A stretch of DNA of 11,515 bases from an uncultured Petrimonas sp. (GTDB lineage: Bacteria > Bacteroidota > Bacteroidia > Bacteroidales > Dysgonomonadaceae): positions 1 through 11,515 of the forward strand of contig CAKTUP010000063.1 of NCBI GenBank assembly GCA_934621705.1, written 5' to 3'. Of the stretch, positions 1 through 6,633 are shown piece after piece; positions within the stretch are counted from its first letter, which is position 1, and every line of letters starts with the position of its first letter. The notes under the pieces were generated by a model, which saw only the letters and a program-made list of their open reading frames with translations, did no database searches and was not told the DNA's origin. The position numbers and the translations under genes were made by a program.

Positions 1-1
1 G

Positions 2-97
2 AAAATCACCCGATTGGGACAATATCTTTACATGCAACTGGCTGTGAACCGTCAGATTATTCCCTTACATTGTGGTGCAGAAAATTGTGCGCCGTAA
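2..97 (+). CDS. C-terminal fragment of an unidentified gene
   Basis: A reading frame is open from the window edge to a TAA at 95-97 and encodes the last 31 residues of a protein, ending in IIPLHCGAENCAP. It converges on the U32 gene, whose stop lies 45 bp away on the other strand. I do not recognise the family from this short tail. The Cys/Gly-rich end and the convergent layout make it look like a real C-terminus, but a chance open frame of this length cannot be excluded. Confidence 0.35.
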   Translation, partial: KITRLGQYLYMQLAVNRQIIPLHCGAENCAP

Positions 98-141
98 ATT
101 GATTTCACATTCTCGCATACCCTCGCAACCTACACCTCTCT

Positions 142-1413
142 TTATCGCTCGTGTGCTGTTCCTCTGCGTTCGGCTTTTACCATTTTGTAAAGCTGGTCGT
201 TAGGACGGATTTTTTCGGGTGTTTTTATCGAAAAACTGTCTCCTTTTTTCGCTTCATCCACTTGTTTTAAATCCACCCGAATATCTTCCGCTCTAAGGAA
301 AATCGCTCCGGTAGTTGGTCCTGTTATCAGCAGTTCATCACCCGTTTTTATCGATTGTGTTTCCACCAAAAATTCCGTTACGCCGATATTTCCGAAATGT
401 TTGATGGCTTTGCCCACGTAAACTTTTCGTTTGGTGGCTCCCGATCCATACCGGTGTGTCCATTCTCCCAATCGCTGCCCCAGGTAATATCCGTCCCAAA
501 ATCCGCGATTGAAAACCGTTGCCAGTTTCTCGTTCCACACGTCAATTTTTTCTTGCGAAAACGTGCCGTCGCAGTAGGCCTGAACGGCTTCTTTGTAGCA
601 CGATGTCACAAGCCGCACGTATTCCGGCCCACGCGCGCGCCCTTCGATTTTGAAAACCCGCACGCCGGCATCCATCATTTTATTCATGAAATGGATGGTT
701 TTCAGGTCTTTGGGCGACATAATGTATTCGTTGTCGATTTCCAGCTCAATTTCGCTGTCTTTGTCTTTCACAATATATCCGCGGCGGCAAATCTGGTTGC
801 ATGCCCCGCGATTGGCCGACAAATCTTTTTCGTGGAGACTCAAATAACATTTCCCCGACACCGCCATACAAAGCGCGCCGTGACAAAACATTTCGATGCG
901 GATCAATTCGCCCGAAGGGCCTTTTATTTGCTGTTCGACGATATCTTTGTGAATGGACGCCACCTGGTCGAGATTCAATTCCCGTGCCAGCACCACCACA
1001 TCGGCAAACTGAGCGTAAAACTTCAGCGATTCCGTATTAGTAATGTTCAATTGCGTGGATAAATGTACTTCCACGCCTATGCTTCGCGCATACATCAGCA
1101 CCGCCACATCGGCAGCGATAATGGCCGATAAACTGGCTTCTTTAGCCGCATCCACCACTTTTCGCATCAACTCCATATCGTTATCGTAGATAATGGTGTT
1201 GACGGTGAGGTAGCTTTTTATGTTGTTTTCTTTGCAAATCCGGGCAATATTGTGCAGGTCTTCAATCGTGAAGTTATTGGACGATTTGGCGCGCATATTC
1301 AATCCTTCGATACCGAAGTAAATAGAATCCGCGCCGCCTTGAATAGCCGCCATCAGTGATTCATACGAACCTGCCGGCGACATTATTTCGTAATCGTGAA
1401 TATTTTTCATCAT
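142..1413 (-). CDS. U32 family protein, TrhP-like tRNA hydroxylation factor
   Basis: A 423-residue U32-family ('peptidase U32') protein. The family signature is clear at residues 174-192 (EMFCHGALC, then GKCYLS), with Cys182 and Cys189 followed by Cys205 and Cys209; cysteines in this region are conserved in U32 proteins. The N-terminus (MSPAGSYESLMAAIQGGAD, residues 11-29) is the usual TIM-barrel opening. Length and layout fit TrhP (E. coli YegQ, B. subtilis YrrO type), which makes 5-hydroxyuridine at tRNA wobble positions from prephenate; a true peptidase role is doubtful for this branch. The frame stays open to a TTG at 1440, but that TTG lies inside the predicted -7 box, so ATG 1413 (or the adjacent ATG 1410) is the better start. 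No partner gene is adjacent. RlhA-type and UbiU-type members differ in length and cysteine spacing, but the exact subfamily is not certain. Confidence 0.88.
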   Translation of the reverse strand: MMKNIHDYEIMSPAGSYESLMAAIQGGADSIYFGIEGLNMRAKSSNNFTIEDLHNIARICKENNIKSYLTVNTIIYDNDMELMRKVVDAAKEASLSAIIAADVAVLMYARSIGVEVHLSTQLNITNTESLKFYAQFADVVVLARELNLDQVASIHKDIVEQQIKGPSGELIRIEMFCHGALCMAVSGKCYLSLHEKDLSANRGACNQICRRGYIVKDKDSEIELEIDNEYIMSPKDLKTIHFMNKMMDAGVRVFKIEGRARGPEYVRLVTSCYKEAVQAYCDGTFSQEKIDVWNEKLATVFNRGFWDGYYLGQRLGEWTHRYGSGATKRKVYVGKAIKHFGNIGVTEFLVETQSIKTGDELLITGPTTGAIFLRAEDIRVDLKQVDEAKKGDSFSIKTPEKIRPNDQLYKMVKAERRGTAHER

Positions 1414-1437
1414 TCTTTTTGGTTGTAATTCGAAGTG

Positions 1438-1445
1438 CAAAGGTA
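1438..1445 (-). promoter_or_regulatory. -7 box for the U32 gene
   Basis: TACCTTTG on the minus strand fits the Bacteroidota -7 consensus TAnnTTTG. It puts transcription start roughly 15-20 nt before ATG 1413. No TTTG is seen at the expected -33 distance. A 12-bp near-palindrome, AGGGATTTCCCT (1456-1467), lies 10 bp upstream, between this box and the divergent one at 1488, and could be an operator. Confidence 0.5.
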
Positions 1446-1487
1446 AAAAATTTCAAGGGATTTCCCTGCTTATATCCAAAAGTGTAT

Positions 1488-1495
1488 TATATTTG
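1488..1495 (+). promoter_or_regulatory. -7 box for the 60-aa / DUF5053 unit
   Basis: TATATTTG fits TAnnTTTG and lies 26 bp before ATG 1522, diverging from the U32 promoter. No good -33 TTTG is seen at 19-21 bp. An in-frame TTG at 1498 lies only 2 bp past the box and would fall at or before the expected transcript start, which argues for ATG 1522 as the start. Confidence 0.5.
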
Positions 1496-1521
1496 TATTG
1501 CCAAACTTCATTCTTTATAAA

Positions 1522-1704
1522 ATGAGTGACGAAAACTCTTTGAAATCTCGAATAGAGGAAGTTAAATCCGATTTAACTTTCTTGCTTCGTTATAAAGATG
1601 CTTTACTTAAAGAAATGTGGTATTCGGAACGCGAGTTTTGGGATGCCGTGGATGAAGCTTTGGACGAACTAAGTGAATTATTGAACAATTTAAATGCCGA
1701 TTAA
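1522..1704 (+). CDS. Small acidic helical protein, function unknown
   Basis: A 60-residue protein starting MSDENSLKSRIEEVK and ending LNNLNAD. It is acidic, has no signal peptide or membrane segment, and its heptad-like Leu/Ile spacing suggests one or two amphipathic helices, possibly a coiled coil. I recognise no family. The stop at 1702-1704 is only 2 bp before the ATG of the DUF5053-like gene, so the two are almost certainly co-transcribed and probably translationally coupled. ATG 1522 is chosen because the upstream TTG in frame abuts the -7 box. The promoter, the tight spacing and amino-acid composition support a real gene. Confidence 0.62.
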   Translation: MSDENSLKSRIEEVKSDLTFLLRYKDALLKEMWYSEREFWDAVDEALDELSELLNNLNAD

Positions 1705-1706
1705 AG

Positions 1707-2129
1707 ATGAACGCAATTGATGAAATAAAAAAGATGAAAGAAGATTTTCGTCTTGCTAAAACACCCGAAGCTTTGGCAGAAATGGATAAACGAATGGCCG
1801 ATCTTGTTGCGTCAAAAACGGAAACGGAACGGAAAGAGTTGGCAGAGGTCTTTGTTTCTGAAGGGAAATCAACTTTAAAGGCAGCACGTGAACTTTCGGA
1901 ATACGTAAGCATAAAAAGGCAAATTGATGAAATCAGCGATATTGTTTCACTTTCCTATATTTCGCGACATTATTTCAATAAATCGCGGCATTGGTTATAC
2001 CACAGGCTAAAAGGCACACTTGTGAACGGGAAAATTATGCGTTTTAGCGATGAAGAGCGTCAACAGCTTTCAGATGCTCTGGCGGATATCGGCAGAAAAA
2101 TTCAGAAAACGGCAAAAAGCATTGCCTGA
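1707..2129 (+). CDS. DUF5053-like protein
   Basis: A 140-residue protein that I place in the Bacteroidota family DUF5053 by its C-terminal block (about residues 80-138). The block has the pattern SLSYISRHYFNKSRHWLYHR, then G-T-L-V-N-G-K and a Glu-rich helix. It resembles a compact helix-turn-helix (SYISRHYFNKSRHWLY), although no DNA-binding role is established for the family as far as I know. The N-terminal 75 residues are charged, helical and probably coiled-coil. There is no signal peptide, so it should be cytoplasmic. It follows the 60-aa gene by 2 bp; a role as a pair is inferred only from the spacing. No clear terminator follows before the rpsF promoter. Confidence 0.75.
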   Translation: MNAIDEIKKMKEDFRLAKTPEALAEMDKRMADLVASKTETERKELAEVFVSEGKSTLKAARELSEYVSIKRQIDEISDIVSLSYISRHYFNKSRHWLYHRLKGTLVNGKIMRFSDEERQQLSDALADIGRKIQKTAKSIA

Positions 2130-2163
2130 TACGGCATATTAACCAATTTATCTTTTCCATCTT

Positions 2164-2194
2164 TTTGTATTTTAATGATTTTATCGTATCTTTG
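2164..2194 (+). promoter_or_regulatory. Promoter of the rpsF-rpsR-rplI operon
   Basis: TTTG at 2164-2167 and TATCTTTG at 2187-2194 are separated by 19 bp, matching the Bacteroidota housekeeping consensus TTTG-N19-21-TAnnTTTG. The transcript would start near 2200, leaving a leader of about 45 nt before ATG 2248. Confidence 0.75.
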
Positions 2195-2198
2195 CCGT

Positions 2199-2217
2199 CC
2201 GAAAAACAAATTTTCGG
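2199..2217 (+). promoter_or_regulatory. Leader hairpin at the start of the rpsF transcript
   Basis: CCGAAAA (2199-2205) and TTTTCGG (2211-2217) form a perfect 7-bp stem with a 5-nt loop at or next to the expected transcript start. Many bacteria have an rpsF leader RNA bound by the S6:S18 pair and marked by a CCG element. CCG is present here, but the structure is much simpler than the described motif, so that link is only a possibility. It could also simply protect the 5' end. Confidence 0.35.
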
Positions 2218-2247
2218 TTTAAATCATTAATTATTAATTCATTTAGT

Positions 2248-2664
2248 ATGAACAATTACGAAACCGTTTTCATTTTGACTCCCGTTTTGTCTGATGCACA
2301 GATGAAGGAAGCGGTTGAAAAATTCAAAAACCTCCTCACAGAGCAAGGGGCTGAAATTGTAAACGAAGAAAACTGGGGATTGCGTAAGCTGGCTTACCCC
2401 ATCGACAAAAAAACAACCGGCTTTTATACATTTCTGGAATTCAAGGCTTCGCCGTCGGTGGTTGACCGACTGGAAGTTAACTTCCGCCGCGATGAGCGTG
2501 TAATTCGTTTCTTAACCATCAGGCAAGATCATTTTGCATTTGAATATGCCGAGAAGAGAAGAAACAACAAAAGCGGAAAAAAACAGGAAACCCGCGCTCA
2601 GGAGCCGGTGAAAGAAACCGCGAAGGTTGAAAAAGAAGTCGAATTAGAAAAAAAGGAGGATTAA
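2248..2664 (+). CDS. rpsF: Ribosomal protein bS6
   Basis: Small-subunit protein bS6, which pairs with bS18 on the 30S platform. The N-terminus [16 protein letters not shown] and the central [17 protein letters not shown] with GFYTFLEF are characteristic. The core fold ends near residue 100 (RFLTIRQD). It is followed by a roughly 40-residue Lys/Glu-rich tail, a common and probably disordered extension. It is the first gene of the rpsF-rpsR-rplI operon, with rpsR starting 3 bp after its stop. Unlike the two genes behind it, it has no Shine-Dalgarno sequence; the bases before its ATG are A/T-rich. A 7-bp leader hairpin lies just upstream. Confidence 0.97.
   Translation: MNNYETVFILTPVLSDAQMKEAVEKFKNLLTEQGAEIVNEENWGLRKLAYPIDKKTTGFYTFLEFKASPSVVDRLEVNFRRDERVIRFLTIRQDHFAFEYAEKRRNNKSGKKQETRAQEPVKETAKVEKEVELEKKED
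2654..2659 (+). promoter_or_regulatory. Strong Shine-Dalgarno for rpsR
   Basis: AGGAGG lies 8 nt before the rpsR ATG, inside the 3' end of rpsF. Such sites are uncommon in Bacteroidota, and none precedes rpsF or any accessory gene in this window. Confidence 0.8.
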
Positions 2665-2667
2665 AAA

Positions 2668-2934
2668 ATGGCAAAACAATCAGAAATCAGATATTTGACT
2701 CCCGTATCGGTAGATGTTAAAAAGAAAAAGTATTGTCGTTTCAAAAAAAACGGAATTAAGTATATTGATTACAAAGATCCCGAGTTTTTGAAAAAGTTCC
2801 TGAACGAGCAGGGAAAAATTCTTCCTCGCAGAATTACAGGCACATCGCTTAAGTTTCAACGCCGTATTGCGCAAGCAGTTAAGAGAGCTCGTCACATAGC
2901 TTTGCTTCCGTACGTAACCGATTTAATGAAATAA
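2668..2934 (+). CDS. rpsR: Ribosomal protein bS18
   Basis: Small-subunit protein bS18, 88 residues. The core reads [18 protein letters not shown], then [27 protein letters not shown] and PY, the standard bS18 pattern with its basic rRNA-binding helices. It lies 3 bp after rpsF and 18 bp before rplI, in the common order. It has a perfect AGGAGG ribosome binding site. In Flavobacterium ribosomes bS18, bS6 and bS21 have been reported to hold the 16S anti-Shine-Dalgarno tail away from mRNA, so a strong site in front of this gene suggests feedback (see findings). Confidence 0.97.
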   Translation: MAKQSEIRYLTPVSVDVKKKKYCRFKKNGIKYIDYKDPEFLKKFLNEQGKILPRRITGTSLKFQRRIAQAVKRARHIALLPYVTDLMK

Positions 2935-2938
2935 AAAG

Positions 2939-2945
2939 AAGGAGG
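2939..2945 (+). promoter_or_regulatory. Strong Shine-Dalgarno for rplI
   Basis: AAGGAGG ends 7 nt before the rplI ATG at 2953. This is the second near-perfect site in the operon. Confidence 0.8.
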
Positions 2946-2952
2946 AAAAGTT

Positions 2953-3396
2953 ATGGAAGTAATTTTAAGAGAAGATGTAGTGAATTTAGGCTACAAAGAC
3001 GATGTTGTGAACGTGAAAAAAGGATATGCACGCAACTATCTTATTCCGCAGGGAAAAGCAATAATTGCCACCGATTCTTCGAAAAAAGTATTGGCTGAAA
3101 ACCTGAAACAACGCGCTCACAAAATAGAACAAATCAGAAACGAAGCGCAGGCGCTGGCCGATAAAATGGAAGGTGTTTCGCTGACTATTGGTGCAAAAAC
3201 AAGTTCCACCGGAACAATTTTCGGTTCGGTAACCAATATTCAGATTGCCGACGCGTTGAAAGAAAAAGGTTTTGAAGTGGACAGAAAGACCATCGTGATA
3301 AAAGATGCCGTTAAAGAAGTAGGAAACTATGTGGCTGTTGCCAAATTGCATAAAGAAGTATCCGTTGATATTCCTTTTGAAGTGGTAGCAGAATAA
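2953..3396 (+). CDS. rplI: Ribosomal protein bL9
   Basis: Large-subunit protein bL9, 147 residues, the usual full length. The N-terminal rRNA-binding domain carries the family signature [18 protein letters not shown] (residues 13-30). It is followed by the long connecting helix (about 40-75) and the C-terminal domain containing GTIFGSVT and the [17 protein letters not shown] strand-helix unit. It is the last gene of the operon and is followed by an intrinsic terminator 22 bp after its stop. Nothing unusual is seen in the coding sequence. Confidence 0.97.
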   Translation: MEVILREDVVNLGYKDDVVNVKKGYARNYLIPQGKAIIATDSSKKVLAENLKQRAHKIEQIRNEAQALADKMEGVSLTIGAKTSSTGTIFGSVTNIQIADALKEKGFEVDRKTIVIKDAVKEVGNYVAVAKLHKEVSVDIPFEVVAE

Positions 3397-3417
3397 TACA
3401 AATAAGATAATTTTCTT

Positions 3418-3455
3418 AAAAAGCTGGTAAAATTTGTTTTTTATCAGCTTTTTTT
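3418..3455 (+). terminator. Intrinsic terminator after rplI
   Basis: AAAAAGCTG (3418-3426) pairs with CAGCTTTTT (3445-3453), the stem can be extended inward through TAAAA / TTTTTA pairing, and the T run continues to 3455. It lies 22 bp after the rplI stop. It overlaps the promoter of the next gene. Confidence 0.8.
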
Positions 3456-3465
3456 GTTATATTTG
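3433..3465 (+). promoter_or_regulatory. Promoter of the HTCS gene
   Basis: TTTG at 3433-3436 and TATATTTG at 3458-3465 are 21 bp apart, fitting the Bacteroidota consensus. The -33 box is in the terminator loop and the -7 box begins 2 bp past its T run. The leader to ATG 3511 would be about 40 nt. This consensus promoter suggests the regulator is made constitutively at some level. Confidence 0.65.
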
Positions 3466-3510
3466 CGATTGGTGCGCACGTGTTTTTTAACTTTTAGGAA
3501 ACAAAACGTA

Positions 3511-6393
3511 ATGATTCAATTAGTAAAATACGTTCATTTTTTCCGACAACAGTTGTTCCAATCGGCTGTGAAGCCATTTCTATTTCTTTTTTTATTTTTT
3601 GCCGTTACTTCGTGCACCAAAATCGGGATTGGCACCGATAAAAAAAACACTGCTTTTAAAGACAGTTTGGAAAAAAAAGTATATTCCCGAAGTCTCCCTG
3701 TCGATTCCATATTGAATTTATTGGATATCTACGCTAAATCGGAAAACAATACGGGGATTTATATTACAAGCAGTGAATTGGGTAACAGATACCGGGCGCA
3801 ATCCGATTTTTCCAGAGCTATTGAATATCATCAACAATCGTTAAATTCCGCAATTCTTCTCAGAGATACCATCTATATTGCGCAAGCATACAATAATATA
3901 GGGACAAATTTGAGAAGGATTGGCGTACTTCCCGAAGCTTCCGATTATCATTATCAAGCCCTTCAAATAACCGAAAGATTTCACGATACACATAACAATG
4001 TCAATCAGAAAAACAGGGTAATGGCGTTGAATGGAATCGGCAATATCGCTCTGTCGCTTAACGATTTCAACGAAGCCGAAAGTAAATTCAGAGAAGCGCT
4101 CAAAGGTGAAGTTGCCATAGAAAGTGATCTGGGACAGGCCATTAACTACGCCAATATCGGAGCCATATTTCAAATGAGAAAACAGTACGACTCGGCTTTT
4201 CATTACTTCGATCTTTCCATGATCAAAAACAAACAAATCAATTCAAATTTGGGAATCGGGCTTTGCCACACGCATTTCGGCGAAATTTACGAAGATCAGA
4301 ATGAATATTTCAAAGCAGAGAAAGAATTTCGGACCGCCTATTCCATTATGGACGGCATGGACGATAAATGGCATTGGCTGGAAGCTTGTTTGGCAGTTTC
4401 GCGCATAAACATCAGGATGGATCATTTTGATGAAGCGCTCAAGTATTTGGTGAGAGCGAGAAATACAGCCGAAGAAATAAAATCGCCCGAACACCTGTCG
4501 GAAGTTTATGCGCTGTACGAAATGTATTACAGCCGGATCGGAAAATACAAAGATGCGCTTGAAAATAACAAGTTAAGTGTAATGTATCAGGATAGTATCC
4601 TAAGTATTCAGAAAAACAATCAGGTAACGGATGTTAAAATTAATTATGAGCGTGAAAAAAACCAGCAATATATTGAGCAGCTGAACAGAGAAAAAGAGTC
4701 GCAGGTGCGTGAAAACAGAATTGTGCTTATTTCGTCTGCCATTGCGCTGTTGCTGCTGATATCCCTGTCGGTGACGCTGTGGTATGCCTTTTTGCAGCGC
4801 ACCAAGAAAAACAAAACGCTTCGGGAAATGGATAAGGTTAAATCGAATTTTTTCACCAATATCACGCACGAATTCCGAACACCGCTGACCATTATTTTAG
4901 GGCACAGCCGGCAGTTGCAGAAAAAATCCGATATTCCGCCCGAAGAAAGAAAACACTACCTTTCTACCGTTGAGAAACAAGGCGAACAAATGTTGAGGCT
5001 TGTAAATCAGTTGCTCGAAATTAGTAAAATAAGTTCGGGAATGGATAATCCGGTATGGAAAAACGGTAATATTGTAACTTTCATCGGGATGATGATCGAC
5101 AGGTATCGCCTGTTTGCCAACGACAAAAATATTTACATTTCGTACTATCCCCAAAATACCATCGTGGAGATGGATTTTGTTCCGAATTACGTAACCGATA
5201 TTTTTCAGAACCTGCTTTCCAATGCCATTAAATACACCCCCAATTACGGTTCGGTAAGTGTTTATATCACAAGCGATCTCAAAGATGTAAGAATAAAAGT
5301 AACTGACAACGGTGTGGGAATAAACGAAGATGACATTGAAAGAATATTCGACTTGTTTTATCAGGTTCCGCAATCGGAAGGCAAGCAGGGAACCGGTATA
5401 GGGCTGGCATATACAAAACAGCTGGTGGAGCGGATGAAAGGTACCATAGAAGTGAAAAGTCAGGCGAACAAGGGGTCGGAGTTCACCGTTACGTTGCCAA
5501 TCAGGACAAATGAAAAGGTAAATATCGAAAAGTGGGAACCCGGCAGCGATTCACCCTATAATACAATTCCTTCAGTTGAAGAAAATGTCGAGCAAAAAGC
5601 AACTGAGGAAAATGAAGATGACGATAGACAAATCGAGGGAAAACCAACCATTTTGGTAATCGAAGACAACCGAGATGTGCTTCTTTACATTCAATCGCTA
5701 CTGAAAGACGATTATAACGTGGTAACTGCCGTTGACGGAATGGATGGCATGGAAAAAGCGCTCAGGTTGATACCCGATATCATCGTAACCGATGCTATGA
5801 TGCCCCGAAAAGACGGATTGACGCTGTGCAGGGAAGTGAAATCTTCGGCTATTTTAAATCATATTCCAATCATCATGATTACGGCCAAAACGGCTTCCGA
5901 AGATATGCTGGAAGGGCTGAAATGCGGTGCGGATGTGTACATCAGGAAGCCGTTCCAATCCGAAGAACTTCTGATACGAATTTCAAACCTGCTCGAATTC
6001 ATTAAAACAATGAAAGTCAAATACATGAAAGCTGTGCTGGAGAAGGATTCGAAAGAGCCTATGGACGTCAACATGACTTTTCTTCACAATGTAACCAATT
6101 TGATACTTAAAAAAATGTCTAACCCCAATTTGGGACCGCAGCAAATTGCAGATTCGCTTAATATCAGCTCCTCACAGCTTAACCGTAAAGTAAATGCCAT
6201 TTCGGGATTTTCCAGTTCCGCGTACATTCTTCAGGTAAAAATCGATCACGCGAAAAAACTACTTGCCAAACGCGAAAAGAACATCGGAGAAGTGGCAGAA
6301 GCATGCGGATTCTTAGATGTAGCCTATTTCTCCCGAACTTTTAAAAAAATAACCGGAATTACTCCCACTGCCTACCGAAATCTTCCGCAGTAG
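3511..6393 (+). CDS. Hybrid two-component regulator: TPR sensor, kinase, receiver, AraC
   Basis: A 960-residue membrane HTCS that joins sensing and transcription control in one chain. In order: a lipoprotein-like signal (hydrophobic 23-32, then AVTSC, Cys35); about seven TPR motifs (roughly 85-365) forming a periplasmic sensor; a coiled-coil linker; a membrane segment (404-428); a histidine-kinase dimerisation domain with FTNITHEFRTPLT, His453; an ATPase domain with N box Asn571, DNGVG (599-603) and GTGIGL (627-632); a receiver (711-830) with Asp719, phospho-acceptor Asp761 and Lys813; and a double helix-turn-helix AraC domain (about 850-960). All key residues are present, so it should be active. 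The sensor is TPR, not the beta-propeller common in carbohydrate HTCSs. The frame is open to a TTG at 3454, but that precedes the promoter's -7 box; ATG 3511 gives the signal sequence. Element A starts 20 bp after the stop, pointing to the next operon as target. Confidence 0.93.
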   Translation: MIQLVKYVHFFRQQLFQSAVKPFLFLFLFFAVTSCTKIGIGTDKKNTAFKDSLEKKVYSRSLPVDSILNLLDIYAKSENNTGIYITSSELGNRYRAQSDFSRAIEYHQQSLNSAILLRDTIYIAQAYNNIGTNLRRIGVLPEASDYHYQALQITERFHDTHNNVNQKNRVMALNGIGNIALSLNDFNEAESKFREALKGEVAIESDLGQAINYANIGAIFQMRKQYDSAFHYFDLSMIKNKQINSNLGIGLCHTHFGEIYEDQNEYFKAEKEFRTAYSIMDGMDDKWHWLEACLAVSRINIRMDHFDEALKYLVRARNTAEEIKSPEHLSEVYALYEMYYSRIGKYKDALENNKLSVMYQDSILSIQKNNQVTDVKINYEREKNQQYIEQLNREKESQVRENRIVLISSAIALLLLISLSVTLWYAFLQRTKKNKTLREMDKVKSNFFTNITHEFRTPLTIILGHSRQLQKKSDIPPEERKHYLSTVEKQGEQMLRLVNQLLEISKISSGMDNPVWKNGNIVTFIGMMIDRYRLFANDKNIYISYYPQNTIVEMDFVPNYVTDIFQNLLSNAIKYTPNYGSVSVYITSDLKDVRIKVTDNGVGINEDDIERIFDLFYQVPQSEGKQGTGIGLAYTKQLVERMKGTIEVKSQANKGSEFTVTLPIRTNEKVNIEKWEPGSDSPYNTIPSVEENVEQKATEENEDDDRQIEGKPTILVIEDNRDVLLYIQSLLKDDYNVVTAVDGMDGMEKALRLIPDIIVTDAMMPRKDGLTLCREVKSSAILNHIPIIMITAKTASEDMLEGLKCGADVYIRKPFQSEELLIRISNLLEFIKTMKVKYMKAVLEKDSKEPMDVNMTFLHNVTNLILKKMSNPNLGPQQIADSLNISSSQLNRKVNAISGFSSSAYILQVKIDHAKKLLAKREKNIGEVAEACGFLDVAYFSRTFKKITGITPTAYRNLPQ

Positions 6394-6413
6394 TTTTTTC
6401 TTTATTTACGAGC

Positions 6414-6548
6414 GTAATTAATTGCTTATGAGTAGGTTGAATTTGTGCTTGCGCTCGTGTAGTACAAATTTAAAAAAGTTAATGTGTAAATTATCCTGAT
6501 TTTTGTTCAAAATGTCCTAACTTTTCTCTGAATCCTCTCTTATTTTTG
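6414..6548 (+). promoter_or_regulatory. Regulatory element A: activator-type promoter of the protease operon
   Basis: This 135-bp region ends in a -7 box TATTTTTG (6541-6548). At the -33 position, 19 bp upstream, is TAAC (6518-6521), not TTTG. Two direct repeats with a 21-bp period, TGTGTAAATTATCCTGA (6483-6499) and TGTTCAAAATGTCCTAA (6504-6520), match at 12 of 17 positions; the second runs into TAAC. A 13-mer GTGTAGTACAAAT (6457-6469) lies further up and forms an inverted repeat with ATTTGTGC (6441-6448). The 13-mer, GTTAATG (6478-6484), TCCTAAC and the -7 box all recur in element B. The layout is that of an activator-dependent promoter with AraC-type sites, most simply bound by the HTCS encoded directly upstream (inference). 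Confidence 0.65.
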
Positions 6549-6552
6549 CTCC

Positions 6553-6591
6553 TGATAAGACAGTAAAATTGCAAGATTTGAATCCTTATCA
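6553..6591 (+). repeat. Inverted repeat in the operon leader
   Basis: TGATAAG (6553-6559) and CTTATCA (6585-6591) are perfect 7-bp arms with a 25-nt spacer. They begin about where transcription from element A should start, and the leader to ATG 6634 is roughly 80 nt. It may be a leader stem-loop or a second protein site. Element B lacks it. Confidence 0.4.
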
Positions 6592-6633
6592 TCACGAAAT
6601 TCTATTGTTTTAAATTAAAAAATCAGTGCGCGT

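Noticed and set aside
355..1062. 235-codon open frame on the plus strand across the U32 gene
   Set aside because: It lies antisense to a clearly recognised gene, starts at a non-ATG codon and has a low-complexity Phe/His-rich translation typical of a shadow frame.
1414..1440. TTG start extending the U32 protein by 9 residues
   Set aside because: The TTG is part of the predicted -7 box TACCTTTG, so it should not be in the transcript; ATG 1413 follows.
2111..2126. GGCAA / TTGCC hairpin at the end of the DUF5053 gene as a terminator
   Set aside because: The stem is only 5 bp, lies before the stop codon and is not followed directly by a T run.
3454..3510. TTG start extending the HTCS by 19 residues
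   Set aside because: It precedes the -7 box at 3458-3465. Starting at ATG 3511 gives a normal signal sequence.
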